Source: Planctomycetota bacterium
GTDB taxonomy: Bacteria; Planctomycetota; Phycisphaerae; Sedimentisphaerales; Anaerobacaceae
Assembly: GCA_022566315.1 (NCBI GenBank)
Contig: JADFJC010000025.1
Coordinates: 1 to 35,311 of the forward strand
Length of the DNA stretch: 35,311 bases
Direction of reading: 5' to 3'
How positions within the stretch are numbered: position 1 is the first letter of the stretch; each line of letters opens with the position of its first letter. A program made the position numbers and the translations under genes. Positions 8,174 to 16,032 of this stretch are shown one piece after another. The notes beneath the pieces were generated by a model that saw only the letters and a program-made list of their open reading frames with translations, was not told where the DNA came from and did no database searches.

Positions 8174-8260
8174 CCGGCAGGTGAGCGGTAATTTGCTGTA
8201 CACAATTTGTTAGATATGCGAAAAATGCAGCCTGTCGGAAAACGGTGGGCTGTTTTTTTT
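8174..8260 (+). promoter_or_regulatory. trp attenuator: antiterminator and terminator
   Basis: Two mutually exclusive hairpins can form. The antiterminator pairs CCGGCAGG (8174-8181) with CCTGTCGG (8231-8238), eight pairs including one G-U. The terminator pairs 8228-8237 with 8243-8252 (CAGCCTGTCG with CGGTGGGCTG, ten pairs including three G-U, GAAAA loop) and is followed by eight T. CCTG at 8159-8162 can also pair with CAGG in the antiterminator arm, a weak 1:2 pairing. A ribosome stalled on the Trp codons ends just before 8174 and leaves the antiterminator free; one that reaches the stop codon would cover it. This predicts transcription of the operon only when tryptophan is short. Confidence 0.82.
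8228..8260 (+). terminator. Rho-independent terminator of the trp attenuator
   Basis: Ten-pair stem (8228-8237 with 8243-8252), five-base loop, then T8 at 8253-8260, 53 bases before the trpE ATG. Confidence 0.85.
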
Positions 8261-8313
8261 GTTTGTATTTTTGGCAATTTGGCAATAGAAAGTACCGATA
8301 AAAGGTTCAGAAT

Positions 8314-9909
8314 ATGGAAGACTACAGGCAAATAATAAACGAGGCCAAGCCGGGGCAAATCGTGCCAATTGTCAAAGAGATTGATATTGACGAGTCGGTG
8401 GATTTTTTTGCCAGGCTGAGCGACTACGGCCGGGCTGAAAACTGCTGTTTGTTTGAGTCCAGGGAATACTTGGCAGGCAGTGGAGCGCTGAGTTTCGGCA
8501 CGGCAAGGCCGGCACTTTACCTTGCCGGTACGGGTGCTGATTTTACTATAAAAGCCCTGAGTATTACCGGCGGGCGTATATTGAATTATCTGTCCTCCAA
8601 CAAAGAAAGGTTTGCTTTTTGTGAATCGGTCGAATTCAGCCCGGAGGCAATTGTCGGGCGAATCAAACAAATCGAAGAAGTAGTCGATGAGCAGACCCGA
8701 TTGACAAGTGTAAATCAAATGGATGTATTGCGGGCGGTTGCATTTGCTTTCAGCTTAGCCAGTAAGCCATTCCGCGTAACCTGCGGGCTGCTCGGGGCTT
8801 TGAGCTACGATTTCATAGACCAGTTTGAGAAACTCCCCGCCAGCGAGACAGACCTGTTAGGCAATCCCGATTACGAGCTTTACTTCGCGGATAATATCTT
8901 CCTGATGGACCACGAACACGGCAAAGGTTATGTGATTGTCAATTGTATTATCACTAACGGCGACCGTGAAGCAACAATCGCTGAGGCACAGGAGTGTTTA
9001 GATTACTATTTCAATATTGCCGGGACCAAGATACCTAAAGGACAGAAGTTTGCAGGTTCGCTGCCGGCCGCTTCAACCGATACCAGCCAGGAAGAATATG
9101 AGAAAATAGTTCGCGACGCCAAGCATCACATCGTCGATGGTGATATTTTTCAGGTGGTTTTGAGCAGGACAATAACCGAGCCCTGTCCGGACGAGCCGCT
9201 GGATGTTTATAAACGGCTGAGGACGTTGAATCCTTCGCCATATATGTTCTATCTGAACACGCCTAATACGATATTGATGGGTTCGAGTCCCGAATTAAAT
9301 CTTCGAGTCAGCGGGACCGATAAGCGCAACGTTGAGATTAGGCCGATAGCCGGCACGAAACCCAGGGGCAAAGTCGGCAATAAAATCGATGCCGATACCG
9401 ATTTTAGATATGAGGCCGAACTTAAGCTCGACCGTAAGGAGTTGGCTGAGCATATAATGTTGGTCGATTTGGCCAGAAACGATATTGCTCGCGTGGCGGA
9501 GCCGGGCAGCAGAGTTGTTACAGAACTGCTGACAGTTGAAAAATACGCTTCGGTCCAGCATTTAGTTAGTAATGTCAAGGGCACGCTCGCAAAAGAGCTT
9601 GATGCGTTGAGTGCGTATCTTGCAACGATGAATATGGGGACGCTCACGGGGGCTCCGAAGATTGAGGCGATGAAGATAATTCGCCAGTTGGAAAAAACCA
9701 AACGCGGCTACTACGGCGGGGCTGTTTGCTATCTGACGGTCGATGGCCAATTCGACAGTTGTATTACTATAAGAAGTTTACAGGTCAGAGACCATATCGC
9801 TTATATCCGAGTCGGCGCCGGTATCGTGCACGACAGTGTCCCGAAGACAGAGTTTGAGGAGACCGAACATAAGGCAATGTCCTGTTTGCGAGCGATTCGT
9901 GGAGAGTGA
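8314..9909 (+). CDS. trpE: Anthranilate synthase component I
   Basis: TrpE converts chorismate to anthranilate with ammonia supplied by TrpG, the first step of tryptophan synthesis. The 531 residues have the N-terminal regulatory motif CLFESRE (Ser49), which corresponds to the LLES Trp-binding motif and suggests feedback inhibition by tryptophan. The C-terminal chorismate-binding domain shows SPELNLRV, IRPIAGTKPRGK, MLVDLARNDIARV, GTLTGAPKIEAMKII, YYGGAVCYL, SCITIRS and RVGAGIVHDSVPKTEFEETEHKA, all as expected. AAAGG (8301-8305) lies 8 bases before the ATG. The gene is first in the operon, directly behind the attenuator; unusually it is separated from trpG by a large protease gene. Confidence 0.96.
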   Translation: MEDYRQIINEAKPGQIVPIVKEIDIDESVDFFARLSDYGRAENCCLFESREYLAGSGALSFGTARPALYLAGTGADFTIKALSITGGRILNYLSSNKERFAFCESVEFSPEAIVGRIKQIEEVVDEQTRLTSVNQMDVLRAVAFAFSLASKPFRVTCGLLGALSYDFIDQFEKLPASETDLLGNPDYELYFADNIFLMDHEHGKGYVIVNCIITNGDREATIAEAQECLDYYFNIAGTKIPKGQKFAGSLPAASTDTSQEEYEKIVRDAKHHIVDGDIFQVVLSRTITEPCPDEPLDVYKRLRTLNPSPYMFYLNTPNTILMGSSPELNLRVSGTDKRNVEIRPIAGTKPRGKVGNKIDADTDFRYEAELKLDRKELAEHIMLVDLARNDIARVAEPGSRVVTELLTVEKYASVQHLVSNVKGTLAKELDALSAYLATMNMGTLTGAPKIEAMKIIRQLEKTKRGYYGGAVCYLTVDGQFDSCITIRSLQVRDHIAYIRVGAGIVHDSVPKTEFEETEHKAMSCLRAIRGE

Positions 9910-9949
9910 ATAGTGCTCCCGATTGAAAATTCCCGTTTGTGCGCGGGTA

Positions 9950-9980
9950 ACTTGTGCCACAGGTACTTGTGCCACAGGTA
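9950..9980. repeat. Tandem 15-bp repeat downstream of trpE
   Basis: ACTTGTGCCACAGGT occurs twice back to back (9950-9964 and 9965-9979). It lies in the 184-base spacer between trpE and the protease gene. That spacer also has a small hairpin TACCCT-GA-AGGGTA (10026-10039); no convincing promoter was found. Confidence 0.7.
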
Positions 9981-10093
9981 GTAGCTTTACAATAATAGTT
10001 TATGATTTTACTCGCGAGAATTTACTACCCTGAAGGGTATAAAATAGTTGGCTGAAAGAATTTATATAGTTTTTGCCAGAGTAGGTGAAAGAA

Positions 10094-13000
10094 ATGTGCG
10101 ATAGAAATGACTCACTTATGAAAGGCCTGGGAGTTGTCATATTCCTGTTTGTCTGCCTGTTGGCCGGTATGGTTCAGGGGGCGGCATACGAGGAGATTCG
10201 ACTTGGTTCGGAACCTGCACTTTCTCCGGATGGGTCGATGCTCGCGTTTGTTTGGCGCGGGGATATCTGGTTCGTTCCAAGCGAAGGTGGTGTTGCACGT
10301 CAGTTGACGCAGCACCCATCAGATGACGAGCAGCCGGCCTTTTCGCCCGACGGCTCGGAGATTGCTTTTATAAGTGACCGCGATGCCGGCGACCAGGTGT
10401 ACGTTGTGCCCATCGAAGGCGGAACGCCCAGGCAACTGACGTTTCACACTGCCGGATATTCGCTTGAAGAATGGTACCCTTCGGGCGATGGTCTATTGGT
10501 TATCGCCAGCCGAGACCACTTCTGGCGGGGGGCACAACGCTTCTTCAAGATTTCCCGGCATGAGCGGAAGGCCGCAGACCTGCTCTTTGATGCCTATGGG
10601 CAAGACGGTGTAATTTCGCCGGACGGCAAGCGCCTTCTTTTCACGCGTGAGGGAATGACGTGGTGGCGAAAGGGATATTATGGTGCGCGTGCCAGTCAAA
10701 TCTGGATGTACGACTTTGAAACCGGCGAATATACAAAGCTTCTTCACCGTGAGACAAGCTCACGCAGCCCTTTATGGAAGGCCGAGGGCAGCGGTTTCTA
10801 CTATGTCGGTGCACAGAGCGGCGCGTTTAACCTGTGGGAGTATGACCTGGAAACGGGCGAGGAACGGCAGTTGACGGAGTTTGAAGATGATTCGGTGGTC
10901 TTACCGTGCATTTCTCGTGACGGCTCGACGATTGTCTTTCGGCATCTATTTGATTTCTATCGTTTCCGGCCGGGTGAGGATACTTCGCCAACGCGGATAG
11001 ATATCAAAAATACCGGAGATACGGTAACGCCACCATTGGAACGGCGGGTCGTGGAGAAAGCGACGGATGTTGCATTCTCCCAAGACGGTCTGGAAATCTC
11101 TTTCATTGCCGGAGGTAACCTGTGGGTGATGGATACGGAGCTTCGAGAGCCGCGGCAGGTAACCGACACACCTGAACAGGAACGGACACCTGTTTTTTCA
11201 CCCGATGGTGAATACATTTTCTTTGCCAGCGATAAAGCAGGACAATGTGACATCTGGCGGGCCAAACGTGGCGACGCTGAACTATACTGGTGGCAGAACG
11301 AGAAATTCGAGTTGAAACGTCTGACGCAGGACGGTGAGGTGGAGTCGGACATCCGGTTTAGTCCGGACGGCTCGCGGCTCTCGTTCGTGAAAGGTCTTGG
11401 AGACCTGTGGACGATAACGCCGGAAGGTAAGGACGCAAAACGGCTTTTGCGTTCGTGGAATCCGCCCCAGTACGACTGGTCGCCCGACAGCAAGTGGATT
11501 GTGTACTCGATAGACGACGACAATTTCAACCGGGACATCTGGATTATGCCGGTGGACGGTTCTTGTGAGCCGGTCAACATTTCGCGGCATCCGTACGACG
11601 AGCATAGTCCTGTGTGGAGGCCAGACGGGAAAGTAATCGCCTTTACGGGACAGCGGCTCGACCGGGAAATGGACATTTTCTATGTTTGGCTCGAGAAGCA
11701 AGAATACGAGAAAGGCAAACGCGACCGGACGATTGAGAAGGCCCTGAAGAAGATGGATGATGTGCGTAAGAAGAAGGACGAGAAAAAGGGCAAAGAGGAA
11801 GAATCCAAAGACGATGAAGCTGACGCCGAGTCGAAAGAAGTCCAGGAGTGTAAAGAGTCCGAGCAATCGAAAGAAGAAGAGGAAAGTACCGGCAAAGAAC
11901 AGGAAACCAACGACGAAAAGAAAGACAAGGAGAATGAAGTGCCGGAGGTCGTCATAGATTTCGAGCGTATTCATGAGCGTGTCCGCCGTGTCGAGATTGC
12001 GGGGTCAACGGAACGCGGTCTGTTCTTCTCACATGACTCGAAGAAACTCGCCTTTACGGCAACGATTGACGGCAAAAAAGGCACTTATACCATCGAGATA
12101 CCAGAGGAGCTTAAGCCGAAGCTTCTGACCGAGAAGACAGGCGGGCGGCCACGTTGGCTCAAAGAGGGCAATCAAATTGTGTGGCTGTCGGGTGGTAAGC
12201 CGGCGAGCGTTTCGTCAAAGGGCGAAGAGACAGTGTATTCTTTCAGTACCAAACAGGAGGTGGAACGCGAGGCGCATTTTCGGGCTGCGTTTGACCTGGC
12301 CTGGCGATTGATGCGCGACCGCTACTACGACGAGCGGCTTGGCAATCGCAACTGGGACGGCATTCGCCGCAAGTATTCAGAAATGGCGGCAAAGGCAGTA
12401 GATGCGGAGAGCTTTGGCATCGTCGTGAACCTAATGCTCGGAGAGTTGAACGGTTCGCATCTTGGCTTCCGTGCCAGGCGGCGATTATCTGAGGCGGCGC
12501 AGCCGGCCTGGGACATTACGACGGCGCATCTGGGCGTGCGGTTCGAGCCGAATTACAAAGGGCCTGGTTTGAAGGTGAAGGACGTATTGCCGAATGGCCC
12601 TGCGGACCGCGAAAAGAGCCGGGTCAAGCCGGGCGAGATTATCCGGAGCATCGATGGTATAAACGTGGACCCGGGAATGGATCTGACAGAAGTGCTGAAC
12701 GGCCCCCTTGATAGGGATATTCACCTGAGCGTCCAGAGTGCCGATGACGAGAGACGCGAAGTTGTGCTGCGTCCGATTTCGTATGGTGCTGTGCGGACTC
12801 TGCTTTACGAAAAGTGGATTCGTGATAATCGTAAGAAGGTTCAGGAAGCATCGGATAGAACTTTAGGGTACGTCCATATCCGTGGCATGAACTGGCCCAG
12901 CTTCCAAAAGCTTGAGCGGGAATTGTACGCTGAGGGGGCGGGCAAAGAAGGCCTGGTCATTGACGTGCGGAACAACGGTGGCGGTTTTACGACAGACCAT

Positions 13001-13474
13001 CTGCTGACCATTCTATGCCAGCCTGTCCACGCGATAACGGTGCCGCGTGGGGGTGGTCCGGGTTATCCGGAGGATCGGCGGGTCTATGCGACGTGGAGCA
13101 AACCGATTATTGTCCTGTGCAATCAGAACAGCTTCAGCAATGCCGAGATATTCAGCCACGCTATCAAGACGCTCAAACGAGGTAAGCTTGTGGGTGTGCC
13201 GACAGCCGGCGGCGTTATCTCGACTGGCAGTGCGCAGGTGATGGATGTAGGCCGTTTACGCATGCCATTTCGCGGATGGTTTGTGTTAGGGACCGGAGAG
13301 GATATGGAGTTAAGTGGTGCTGTACCGGATTATATTATTTGGGATGAGCCGGGCGAGATGCCGAGCGGCAAAGATACTCAACTCGACAAAGCAATTGAGG
13401 TGCTGCTGGAGGATGTGAAGGCGTGGAAGGCACGCCCGATGCCGCAGCTTCGCAAGGCAACTGAGCGAAAGTAG
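10094..13474 (+). CDS. Exported tricorn-like protease (beta-propellers + PDZ + S41 domain)
   Basis: A 1126-residue protein with a signal peptide (hydrophobic stretch near residues 13-28), then repeated TolB/WD-like beta-propeller strands (SPDGSMLAFV, SPDGSEIAFISDRD, SPDGEYIFFASD, SPDGSRLSFV, SPDSKWIVYS), a Lys/Glu-rich low-complexity linker (about 549-615), a PDZ-like segment (LGVRFEPNYKGPGLKVKDVL) and an S41 serine protease domain. The tricorn catalytic set is visible: Ser788-His789 in GELNGSHLG, nucleophile Ser1015 in NSFSNAE, and Glu1072 in MELSGAVPD. The spacing from Ser1015 to Glu1072 (57) is close to tricorn (58), but the residue after the nucleophile is Asn instead of Asp. ATG 10094 is preferred because AGGTGA precedes it by 5 bases; a GTG at 10085 and an ATG at 10118 are alternatives. 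It likely degrades peptides in the periplasm. It ends 8 bases before trpG. Confidence 0.9.
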   Translation: MCDRNDSLMKGLGVVIFLFVCLLAGMVQGAAYEEIRLGSEPALSPDGSMLAFVWRGDIWFVPSEGGVARQLTQHPSDDEQPAFSPDGSEIAFISDRDAGDQVYVVPIEGGTPRQLTFHTAGYSLEEWYPSGDGLLVIASRDHFWRGAQRFFKISRHERKAADLLFDAYGQDGVISPDGKRLLFTREGMTWWRKGYYGARASQIWMYDFETGEYTKLLHRETSSRSPLWKAEGSGFYYVGAQSGAFNLWEYDLETGEERQLTEFEDDSVVLPCISRDGSTIVFRHLFDFYRFRPGEDTSPTRIDIKNTGDTVTPPLERRVVEKATDVAFSQDGLEISFIAGGNLWVMDTELREPRQVTDTPEQERTPVFSPDGEYIFFASDKAGQCDIWRAKRGDAELYWWQNEKFELKRLTQDGEVESDIRFSPDGSRLSFVKGLGDLWTITPEGKDAKRLLRSWNPPQYDWSPDSKWIVYSIDDDNFNRDIWIMPVDGSCEPVNISRHPYDEHSPVWRPDGKVIAFTGQRLDREMDIFYVWLEKQEYEKGKRDRTIEKALKKMDDVRKKKDEKKGKEEESKDDEADAESKEVQECKESEQSKEEEESTGKEQETNDEKKDKENEVPEVVIDFERIHERVRRVEIAGSTERGLFFSHDSKKLAFTATIDGKKGTYTIEIPEELKPKLLTEKTGGRPRWLKEGNQIVWLSGGKPASVSSKGEETVYSFSTKQEVEREAHFRAAFDLAWRLMRDRYYDERLGNRNWDGIRRKYSEMAAKAVDAESFGIVVNLMLGELNGSHLGFRARRRLSEAAQPAWDITTAHLGVRFEPNYKGPGLKVKDVLPNGPADREKSRVKPGEIIRSIDGINVDPGMDLTEVLNGPLDRDIHLSVQSADDERREVVLRPISYGAVRTLLYEKWIRDNRKKVQEASDRTLGYVHIRGMNWPSFQKLERELYAEGAGKEGLVIDVRNNGGGFTTDHLLTILCQPVHAITVPRGGGPGYPEDRRVYATWSKPIIVLCNQNSFSNAEIFSHAIKTLKRGKLVGVPTAGGVISTGSAQVMDVGRLRMPFRGWFVLGTGEDMELSGAVPDYIIWDEPGEMPSGKDTQLDKAIEVLLEDVKAWKARPMPQLRKATERK

Positions 13475-13482
13475 GATACAAA

Positions 13483-14100
13483 ATGCAGGATACAGACAGA
13501 AAAGTTTTGTTCATCGACAATTTTGATTCGTTTACATACAATCTGGTCGATGATTTTTGTAAGCGCAATTGTCAGGCTAAGGTTTACCGGGCCGACACCG
13601 CGCTTGAAGAGCTTAAAGTGTTAGCTGAGGAATTTGGGCCTGACCTGCTTGTGATTTCGCCGGGGCCTGGCACGCCGGATACTGCTGGTGTCTCGCTCTC
13701 GGCGGTAGGTTACTTCAAAGATAAACTGCCGATATTGGGCGTGTGCTTAGGTCATCAGGTGATTGTGCAGTATTTTGGCGGTAAAATCGGCCATGCGCCG
13801 GAGCCGATGCACGGCAAGCCTTCAAGAATAACTCACAATGAAAAGGACATATTTGCCGGCGTCGAAAATCCGCTGCAGGCGGGACGCTATCACAGTCTTT
13901 GTGTTTTGGAGCTGCCGGAATGTTTAGAGAAGACCGCTGAATTTGAGAAGATTGTTATGGGAGTTCGCCACAAAGAGCTTCCGATATTCGGTGTGCAGTT
14001 TCATCCGGAGAGTATTTTGACCCCCGCAGGTGGTAAGATCATTGAAAATATTTTATCTATCGCGGAAAAAGAGACAACGAAAAAAGTAAACCATAAGTGA
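13483..14100 (+). CDS. trpG: Anthranilate synthase component II (glutamine amidotransferase)
   Basis: TrpG releases ammonia from glutamine for TrpE; the same protein sometimes also serves PabB in folate synthesis. The 205 residues carry the class I amidotransferase signatures: FIDNFDSFTYNLV at the N-terminus, ISPGPGTPD, the nucleophile Cys88 in GVCLGHQ, and FHPES with the catalytic His and Glu near residue 178. The start is 8 bases downstream of the protease stop, with AGGA overlapping that stop codon, so translation of the two genes is probably coupled. Nothing abnormal in length or sequence. Confidence 0.95.
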   Translation: MQDTDRKVLFIDNFDSFTYNLVDDFCKRNCQAKVYRADTALEELKVLAEEFGPDLLVISPGPGTPDTAGVSLSAVGYFKDKLPILGVCLGHQVIVQYFGGKIGHAPEPMHGKPSRITHNEKDIFAGVENPLQAGRYHSLCVLELPECLEKTAEFEKIVMGVRHKELPIFGVQFHPESILTPAGGKIIENILSIAEKETTKKVNHK

Positions 14101-14116
14101 AAAAAAGGAACCTGAT

Positions 14117-15134
14117 ATGGCAGGAATAACAGAATATATAAAAACGTTGCTTGAAGGTGAGGATTTGAGCTTTGAGCAGGCGACGGATTTGCTGGATGTT
14201 ATTTTTGAAGGGCAGGTGCCTGAGGCTCAAGTTGCAGCGTTTCTAACAGCGATGCGGGTCAAGGGCAACGGCGGCAGAGTTAGCAGGACTTGCCAAATCG
14301 CTGCGAAGCCATGCTGTTGCCGTGAAGGTCGATATTGATAATCTGGTTGACACTTGCGGCACCGGCGGCGGAGCAGTTAAAACCTGCAACATTTCAACGG
14401 CAGCGGCAATAGTGGCGGCGGGGGCAGGGGTTTATGTTGCCAAGCACGGCAATCGCGGGATAACCAGTAAATGCGGCTCGGCTGATGTGCTTGAAGAGCT
14501 GGGTGTCAAAATAGATGCCTCAGCCGATACTGTGGCCGAGTGTATAAAAGAGGCGCATATCGGGTTTATGTTCGCGCCTATGTTCCATCCGGCGATGAAA
14601 TATGTTCAGCCGATACGCAAGAGTCTCGGCTTTCGGACGGTCTTCAATATTTTAGGGCCTTTGGCAAATCCTGCCAATGTAAAGAGGCAGGTGTTGGGTG
14701 TGGCCGATGAAGGTTTGATGCAGCTCGTTGCCGAGGCGCTTAAGCTGTTGGGCACACAGTACGCAATGGTGGTCCACAGTAACGGAATGGACGAGATAAG
14801 CACAGTAACGACCACCAAAATACTCGAACTAAAAGAGGGTCAAATCACAAGCAAAGAGCTGGACCCTGAAGAGTTAGGTATAGGGTTAGCTGATATAGAG
14901 GATTTGAAAGTAACTGACGCCAAAACAAGTGCTAAGGTTTTAAGGGACATACTAAGTGGTAAAGAGAGCGGGCCTCGTAAAGATATTGTTGTTCTCAATG
15001 CCGCTGCTGCGATAATCGCCGGCGGTTTGGCCGATGATTTCGCTTCAGCAATCAAGCCGGCAGAGGCTTCGGTCAGCGACGGAAAAGCGTCAGCTTGCCT
15101 GGAAAAGTTAATCGAAGTCTCAAATAAAGCGTGA
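14117..15134 (+). CDS. trpD: Anthranilate phosphoribosyltransferase (frameshifted)
   Basis: TrpD transfers phosphoribose from PRPP to anthranilate. The first 50 or so codons (MAGITEYIKTLLEGEDLSFE, AAFLTAMRVKG) read in one frame and stop at 14336-14338; the rest (AELAGLAKSLRSHAV, DTCGTGGGAVKTCNIST, HGNRGITSKCGSADVLEELG, FMFAPMFHPAMK, RTVFNILGPLANP) continues in the next frame to 15134. The break is at about 14267-14275. Restoring two bases (AAC-ACG-GCG-GCA instead of AACGGCGGCA) gives KGNTAAELAG and a normal 339-residue enzyme, so loss of one AC unit is the simplest explanation. RBS AAGGA precedes ATG 14117. Whether this is a real mutation or a sequencing error cannot be told. Confidence 0.9.
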
Positions 15135-15169
15135 CTCGTGACCCAAGGCACGGGCGACGAACGACGAAT

Positions 15170-15793
15170 ATGTTGATAGTGAAAGTTAAAATTTGCGGTA
15201 TTACTAATTACCAAGACGCTGCGGCGGCGATGGATATGGGTGCGGATATATTAGGTTTTAATTTTTATCCGAAGAGCCCGAGGTTTGTAACGATGGAAAA
15301 AGCTGCGGGTATAATAAGCAAGCTGCCGGCTTTTATAGATACCGCGGGCGTGTTTGTTAATGCTCCGATTGAGCAAATCCACGAGACGACAAATCTCTGC
15401 CAGTTAGACTGGGTCCAATTGCATGGCGACGAAGACCCGGAGTTCTGCCGATTATTCCTTTCTCATAATGTAAAGACGATGAAGGCGATACGTGTAAAAG
15501 ACCAAACAGACATCAAAAGAGCGGACAGCTTTTTCACGGATGCTATTCTGTTAGATGCTTTCGACCCGCAGAAGTACGGCGGCACGGGGTTGACTTTTGA
15601 CTGGAACGTCATAGGGCATATCAGCAAGCGTATTTTCTTGGCCGGTGGGATAAATCCGGACAACGCAGCGGAAGCGGTTAAATTAGGAGTTTATGGAATT
15701 GATGTGTGCAGCGGGATAGAAGCTGAGCCGGGTAAAAAAGACCATAAGAAAATGAAAAAACTGTTTGAAAATATAAAGCACTTAAGAGGATAA
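15170..15793 (+). CDS. trpF: Phosphoribosylanthranilate isomerase
   Basis: TrpF performs the Amadori rearrangement of phosphoribosylanthranilate. The 207-residue TIM barrel shows the catalytic Cys9 in KICGIT and Asp129 in ILLDAF, plus GFNFYPKSPRFV, VQLHGDE, GGTGLTFDW and FLAGGINPDNAAEA, which form the phosphate-binding loops. The frame is open back to a GTG at 15131 overlapping the trpD stop, but the conserved start MLIVKVKICG points to ATG 15170. The ribosome-binding site is weak. It is normally followed by trpB; here a 204-bp inverted-repeat element lies in between. Confidence 0.93.
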   Translation: MLIVKVKICGITNYQDAAAAMDMGADILGFNFYPKSPRFVTMEKAAGIISKLPAFIDTAGVFVNAPIEQIHETTNLCQLDWVQLHGDEDPEFCRLFLSHNVKTMKAIRVKDQTDIKRADSFFTDAILLDAFDPQKYGGTGLTFDWNVIGHISKRIFLAGGINPDNAAEAVKLGVYGIDVCSGIEAEPGKKDHKKMKKLFENIKHLRG

Positions 15794-15798
15794 ATCCT

Positions 15799-16002
15799 AA
15801 ATCCGAAACAATACTAAGTGAACTAAAGTGCCTAAAGTTAAAAGGAACAAATAATGAATATCCAACAAGGAATCCAGCACCAATTTATATGACAAAATTG
15901 GTGCTGGATTGGATACTTGTCTGACGAGAGTCAAGATTCTTTTTTTTAACTTTAGTTCACTTTAGCTCACTTTAGGCACTCTAAACTTTAGGCTTCGGAT
16001 TT
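15799..16002. repeat. Inverted-repeat element between trpF and trpB (MITE-like)
   Basis: The ends are AAATCCGAA (15799-15807) and its complement TTCGGATTT (15994-16002). Inside, both arms carry 9-10-bp units of the type TAAAGTGNNC (three on the left, four or so on the right, as complement), and the centre is a perfect 16-bp hairpin, 15871-15886 with 15895-15910, with an 8-base loop. A run of eight T (15940-15947) follows but is 29 bases from the hairpin, so it is not a standard terminator. No coding potential is visible. It has the look of a miniature inverted-repeat element inserted in the operon. Confidence 0.75.
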
Positions 16003-16032
16003 GTACGAGATACGAAATATGAGGAATGAATT

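Noticed and set aside
15871-15947. Strong hairpin followed by T8 as a terminator between trpF and trpB
   Set aside because: The T-run is 29 bases from the hairpin and the hairpin belongs to a larger inverted-repeat element.
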